DNA of 64,000 nucleotides from Leptospirillum sp037442005. GTDB lineage: Bacteria; Nitrospirota; Leptospirillia; Leptospirillales; Leptospirillaceae. Location of the stretch: NCBI GenBank assembly GCA_037442005.1, contig JBBIRA010000003.1, positions 31,971 to 95,970 of the forward strand, in the 5' to 3' direction. The notes beneath the pieces are model-generated. The model was given only the letters and a program-made list of their open reading frames with translations. It was not told the DNA's origin and did not search any database. Positions 61,637 through 64,000 of this stretch are shown here, piece by piece. The first letter of the stretch is position 1. Each line of letters begins with the position of its first letter. Both the position numbers and the translations under genes were made by a program.

Positions 61637-61655
61637 GGCGGCCTTTTAGGCCGCC
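61637..61655. repeat. 8-bp perfect inverted repeat at the intron remnant's truncated edge
   Basis: GGCGGCCT (61637-61644), 3 bases, AGGCCGCC (61648-61655). It marks the point where maturase similarity ends and a G+C-rich segment begins. It could be a terminator stem without a proper T tract or a recombination scar. Confidence 0.4.
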
Positions 61656-61658
61656 GGA

Positions 61659-61892
61659 GTGATCGGCGGCTATACCGCTTACGTGTTGGTTCTCTGGCGG
61701 GTCATCCATTTCGCGTTCGAGATTCTGCATACCGGCCCTTATTCGGCCATGAAGGTCTTGGGGATCGAAAGTCGGGACGGCCGGGAGGGGCGTCACATGG
61801 AGGCCGGAGGGAGGGAGATCCTGAACAATATCCGGACCGTCGTGACCGGTTTCCGGGGAATGGGGCCGGGGGGAAAAGGAGGTCCGGCGTGA
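61659..61892 (+). CDS. Short ORF or gene fragment, membrane-like
   Basis: A 77-codon frame (GTG start) encoding IGGYTAYVLVLWRVIHFAF, one hydrophobic segment, then a charged, Gly-rich tail. No Shine-Dalgarno is seen and it begins next to the intron-remnant scar, so it may be the tail of a disrupted gene from a mobile element. Family unknown. Confidence 0.35.
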   Translation: MIGGYTAYVLVLWRVIHFAFEILHTGPYSAMKVLGIESRDGREGRHMEAGGREILNNIRTVVTGFRGMGPGGKGGPA

Positions 61893-61896
61893 ATGC

Positions 61897-62190
61897 TTAC
61901 GCGGTCGGGTGCGTCCGAAGCCACTCCCTCAAGGCGTCGTTCATTTGCGTTTGCCATCCCCGGCCGCGTTGGCGAAAGGATTCCACGACATCCGCGTCAA
62001 GGCGAAGCGTGGTGGAGACCTTAGGGGACTCTTTCGGGGGCCGGCCCCTGGAGCGGCGATACTCTGCAACGATGTCAGGAACGACTTCGGCCGCCGGACG
62101 CATGCGCGCGAAATCCTCTTCCGTCAATTCCGGAATATCGACGGCATCCCAGTCTTCCTGGGGGACATGGTCAGGTTTGCGCTTTTTCAT
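61897..62190 (-). CDS. brnA: BrnA-like antitoxin
   Basis: 97 residues. An acidic middle (WDAVDIPELTEEDFARMRP) is followed by a ribbon-helix-helix end, KVSTTLRLDADVVESFRQRG and MNDALREWL, the BrnA DNA-binding domain. It neutralises BrnT and represses the operon in known systems. GAGGGG precedes ATG 62190. It overlaps brnT by 20 bases. Confidence 0.85.
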   Translation of the reverse strand: MKKRKPDHVPQEDWDAVDIPELTEEDFARMRPAAEVVPDIVAEYRRSRGRPPKESPKVSTTLRLDADVVESFRQRGRGWQTQMNDALREWLRTHPTA

Positions 62191-62443
62191 ACTGTTTCCC
62201 CTCTCGAAGATTGGCCTTTCGAAGACCGATGATTCGGACAGAACCGCCGCGTTCGGCAAAGACCAGAACATGCAAGCGTTCCCCAAGCCATCCGATCGCG
62301 ATCCAGCGGTTTTCTCCATAGGCGCGGCGGCGATCCGGCTCGATCCAGGCCGTGTCCCAGTCGAACTCTTCCGACAAAGAAAAGTCCACGCCATGTTTCA
62401 GAAGATTGCTCTGTCGTTTGAGTTCGTCCCATTCGTAGTCCAC
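62171..62443 (-). CDS. brnT: BrnT-like ribonuclease toxin
   Basis: 90 residues. YEWDELKRQSNLLKHGVDF, RRAYGENRWIAIG and VRIIGLRKANLREGKQYE follow the BrnT/RelE-like pattern (F-x-W-D-x-x-K..N..KHG; R..YGE.R; RIIS.RKA...E...YE). BrnT cleaves RNA to halt translation. The start is GTG 62443, just downstream of a consensus-like promoter. Toxin-first order is normal for brnTA. Confidence 0.88.
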   Translation of the reverse strand: MDYEWDELKRQSNLLKHGVDFSLSEEFDWDTAWIEPDRRRAYGENRWIAIGWLGERLHVLVFAERGGSVRIIGLRKANLREGKQYEKAQT

Positions 62444-62449
62444 AAATTA

Positions 62450-62478
62450 ATTGTAACTACGATAAAAAGAAAAATCAA
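62450..62478 (-). promoter_or_regulatory. brnTA promoter
   Basis: On the minus strand TTGATT (62473-62478), a 17-base spacer, TACAAT (62450-62455), very close to the brnT start at 62443. BrnA autoregulation is expected from the family. The short distance means an almost leaderless transcript. Confidence 0.7.
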
Positions 62479-63312
62479 CCAATTCAAAGGAGGAAACCCG
62501 TGAGAGATGAAAACAAAAAAGATCTGGAGTGCATAGGAGCCTTTGGGAAAATCTCAAAACCGTCAGGGCGAGAAAAGTTTTTTGATGCGTTGGCTCGGGC
62601 GGAAAGGTCCTGGCTGGGGTCGGGAAAGTCGCTCTCGTGGTGACGGTTCTCGTGAGCGCGGGAATCGCCTCCGGGAAGGGAGAACGGACTTACTCCCCGG
62701 ACCGGGCCACATGACCGGGAAATACGTCTGCGGGAAGCCTGGAGGGATTCCCCAGGAGTGCACCCCAGCCCCGAGCGACCGGGATACTGCTTTGTGCGTC
62801 GAGCCCTGGACGGCGGCCGGCTGGCCGAAGAGGATCCGGCCGTTCGGAGCGAAACCGGCAGAGTTGGGGATCCCCAGTCTCTGCCCTTCGGATCTGATTC
62901 CGGATCCGGCATCCCCGGACCGGATCGTTCCCGTCGCGAAGGCGGTTTCTGCCCCATCTCCCCCAGGGGCTAGGGGGAAGAAGTGAGGCCGTGGGGTCCC
63001 CGGGATCGTTCCGATCCCGGGGCGGCCGAACGGGGCATCGAAGGTTCGTTGGGAGGAAGAAGAAAAGTGCGCAGTGGGTCCACACCCGGATCCGGCACAC
63101 GGTCCGCCAGTCCCCGACGCCGGAACCCGCTCACAAGGCGGTCTACACGACCCTTGGGGTGAAGGATCCCTCCCGCAAGGTCCAGCCCCGACCCCCCCTC
63201 AAGGAGGTCTCCGGGGAGAAATAGATCGGGATTTGTAGTACCTAAACCCTATTTCAAAAAACGTTAATCTTTCTTTTGCCTGCACTTAAAACAAAAAAAA
63301 TCGAAAGATGGG
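62479..63312. other. G+C-rich stretch with degraded-looking frames
   Basis: No complete gene can be supported. On the plus strand one frame reads a hydrophobic VALVVTVLVSAGIASG (like a signal peptide) and ends at TGA 62712-62714, overlapping an ATG at 62711 that opens a Cys/Pro-rich frame to 62986. Together they may be a secreted protein broken by a frameshift. The stretch is visibly richer in G and C than the flanks and is probably acquired DNA. From ~63230 composition returns to that of the flanking genes. Confidence 0.4.
62711..62986 (+). CDS. Uncertain Cys/Pro-rich ORF
   Basis: 91 codons from an ATG that overlaps an upstream stop as ATGA. It includes YVCGKPGGIPQECTPAP, DTALCVEPW and IPSLCPSDL with four cysteines, which suggests an exported disulfide-bonded product. 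The frame stays open upstream to 62543 without resemblance to a protein start. No Shine-Dalgarno or family is recognised. It may be a fragment. Confidence 0.3.
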   Translation: MTGKYVCGKPGGIPQECTPAPSDRDTALCVEPWTAAGWPKRIRPFGAKPAELGIPSLCPSDLIPDPASPDRIVPVAKAVSAPSPPGARGKK

Positions 63313-64000
63313 CTAAGGCCCTGAAGGGCCAATCGGCATAGAGAGAAGAGGAGAGTGGGACGGACGGATTTCCGGATTCTGAGAAAAGCCGTCCACTCTC
63401 GCCTCAAACGGCAAGTCGGTCGAAACCCCGTTGACGACATTCTCCCAGATCGGATAGGGAAGATGTTTGCGCACTTCCTGCAGGAAAATTTCAGTAAACA
63501 GCCCATGATGATGAACAGGGTCCACATGGCTCTCCTGATTTCCCAGAGAAGCGTCCATTTCCAGAAGACCGGGAAGTGACGGGGAGCGGGGTTTCATCAT
63601 GAAGAGAGGCCTTGCCCCTTTTGGAAAAAAAAATCGTTTCCCCCCTGAAAAACAGGCATCGACCAATAAATATTTCTGTTTTGCCGCAGACGTCCCAATC
63701 CAGCCGGTGAGTGTTTTCATCGGAATCGCCCCTTCCCCCGAAGGAAGGATATCCGAAGGGGCCAACCCTGATATCCCGTCGGAAGAGAGTGTCCCGTGGC
63801 CGGAAAAATACACCAGAAAACGCTTGAGAGGGTACCCTTTCCAGACAAGAATCCGGTTCTTTATTGAAAAGTAGGACGCGTTTGCGTTTTCGAGAAGAAC
63901 TGTCGTCCATCCCAGCCGGGTGAGCAATGCCGAGACGGACCTCGCGTCGTTTCCGGCATATTCGGCATTCGGAATCCCCTTCAGAAGATAGTGATCCACA
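63313..64000 (-). CDS. Caspase-like (peptidase C14) protein, N-terminus cut by window end
   Basis: At least 229 residues, open to the window edge. A caspase-fold start (NAEYAGNDARSVSALLTRLGW) is followed by the catalytic His in LVYFSGHGT and catalytic Cys in YLLVDACFSGG, both intact. The C-terminal part (~150-228) is Pro/Ser-rich without clear domains. Bacterial C14 proteases (metacaspase/orthocaspase group) cut after basic residues and often act in stress or defence responses. The start and any N-terminal domain lie outside the window, so its role here is unknown. Confidence 0.85.
   Translation of the reverse strand, partial: VDHYLLKGIPNAEYAGNDARSVSALLTRLGWTTVLLENANASYFSIKNRILVWKGYPLKRFLVYFSGHGTLSSDGISGLAPSDILPSGEGAIPMKTLTGWIGTSAAKQKYLLVDACFSGGKRFFFPKGARPLFMMKPRSPSLPGLLEMDASLGNQESHVDPVHHHGLFTEIFLQEVRKHLPYPIWENVVNGVSTDLPFEARVDGFSQNPEIRPSHSPLLSMPIGPSGP

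Larger units (their letters stand above)
61095..61643 (-). mobile_element. 5'-truncated group II intron remnant
   Basis: From the 3' end (61095, ending CTACTCGAC on the minus strand) inward: a domain VI-like hairpin (~61103-61128), domain V at 61136-61169, then the maturase C-terminus at 61262-61624. Frame continuity stops at a TAA near 61643 and the reverse transcriptase and 5' ribozyme domains are missing. The element splits a transposase remnant, so it is a nested insertion. Confidence 0.7.

Noticed and set aside
61358..62503. A 381-codon plus-strand frame across the intron remnant and brnTA
   Set aside because: It runs antisense to the maturase fragment and the BrnT/BrnA genes, all with clear motifs. 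Its translation is Arg/Pro/Gly-rich without any family features.
62484..62957. A 157-codon minus-strand frame upstream of brnT
   Set aside because: Arg/Ser/Pro-rich low-complexity translation typical of a G+C-rich shadow frame, without a Shine-Dalgarno or family match.
1..64000. CRISPR arrays, tRNA or rRNA genes
   Set aside because: No regularly spaced repeats, cloverleaf-like TTCGANTC arms in context or rRNA segments were noticed by eye. A tRNAscan or Infernal run would be needed to exclude a missed small RNA.

Overview
The window reads as a chromosomal segment of a Gram-negative bacterium. It has Lpt lipopolysaccharide export genes, a TolC-type efflux system and periplasmic c-type cytochromes. 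The protein families are most consistent with the Nitrospirota, for example a Leptospirillum-like acidophilic iron oxidiser. That assignment is an inference from gene content, since there is no rRNA gene here. Genes are dense, ATGA or TTGA stop/start overlaps are frequent, and TTG start codons are unusually common and often backed by clear Shine-Dalgarno sequences.

Layout. 1-9000 (minus strand, read right to left): mdh, then lptC-lptA-lptB-rpoN-hpf-rapZ-lipoprotein-aroC-aroK-aroB, joining LPS export, sigma-54 and the shikimate pathway. 9300-13270 (plus): a globin-coupled histidine kinase, a small response regulator and a REC-GGDEF-EAL protein, a probable gas/redox-to-c-di-GMP relay. 13430-18400 (plus): a promoter, a small membrane protein, an EmrB/EmrA/TolC tripartite efflux system and a tetraheme cytochrome c. 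18540-31130 (minus): coaX-like, birA, nadC, valS, mltG, ruvX, alaS, recA, pgpA, a Cys-rich protein and a VirB9/TrbG-like lipoprotein. 31440-38170 (plus): a secreted protein, then a polyamine cluster speD-speE-speA and a UPF0182 membrane protein. speD has a long leader with a small ORF and mutually exclusive hairpins. 38230-53740 (minus): recN, trxA, groES-groEL under a CIRCE operator, ctpA, envC-like, ftsX-like, rnhB, rplS, trmD, rimM (frameshifted at a T9 tract), rpsP, ffh, an HU/IHF gene, sppA and rpsA.

54000-60480 (plus) is the most unusual block. It holds an unrecognised 257-aa protein, a family B DNA polymerase homologue with degenerate catalytic motifs (resembling the inactivated PolB2 group), a small ORF, an isoprenylcysteine-methyltransferase-like membrane protein, a SAM hydrolase/DUF62 protein and a secreted kelch protein. 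The first five are linked by overlaps or close spacing.

60690-64000 is an accessory region. It has a transposase remnant interrupted by a 5'-truncated group II intron (domain V and maturase C-terminus still visible), a BrnT/BrnA toxin-antitoxin pair with a strong promoter, a G+C-rich stretch with degraded-looking reading frames, and a caspase-like (C14) peptidase cut by the window end.

No tRNA, rRNA or CRISPR array was recognised by eye.
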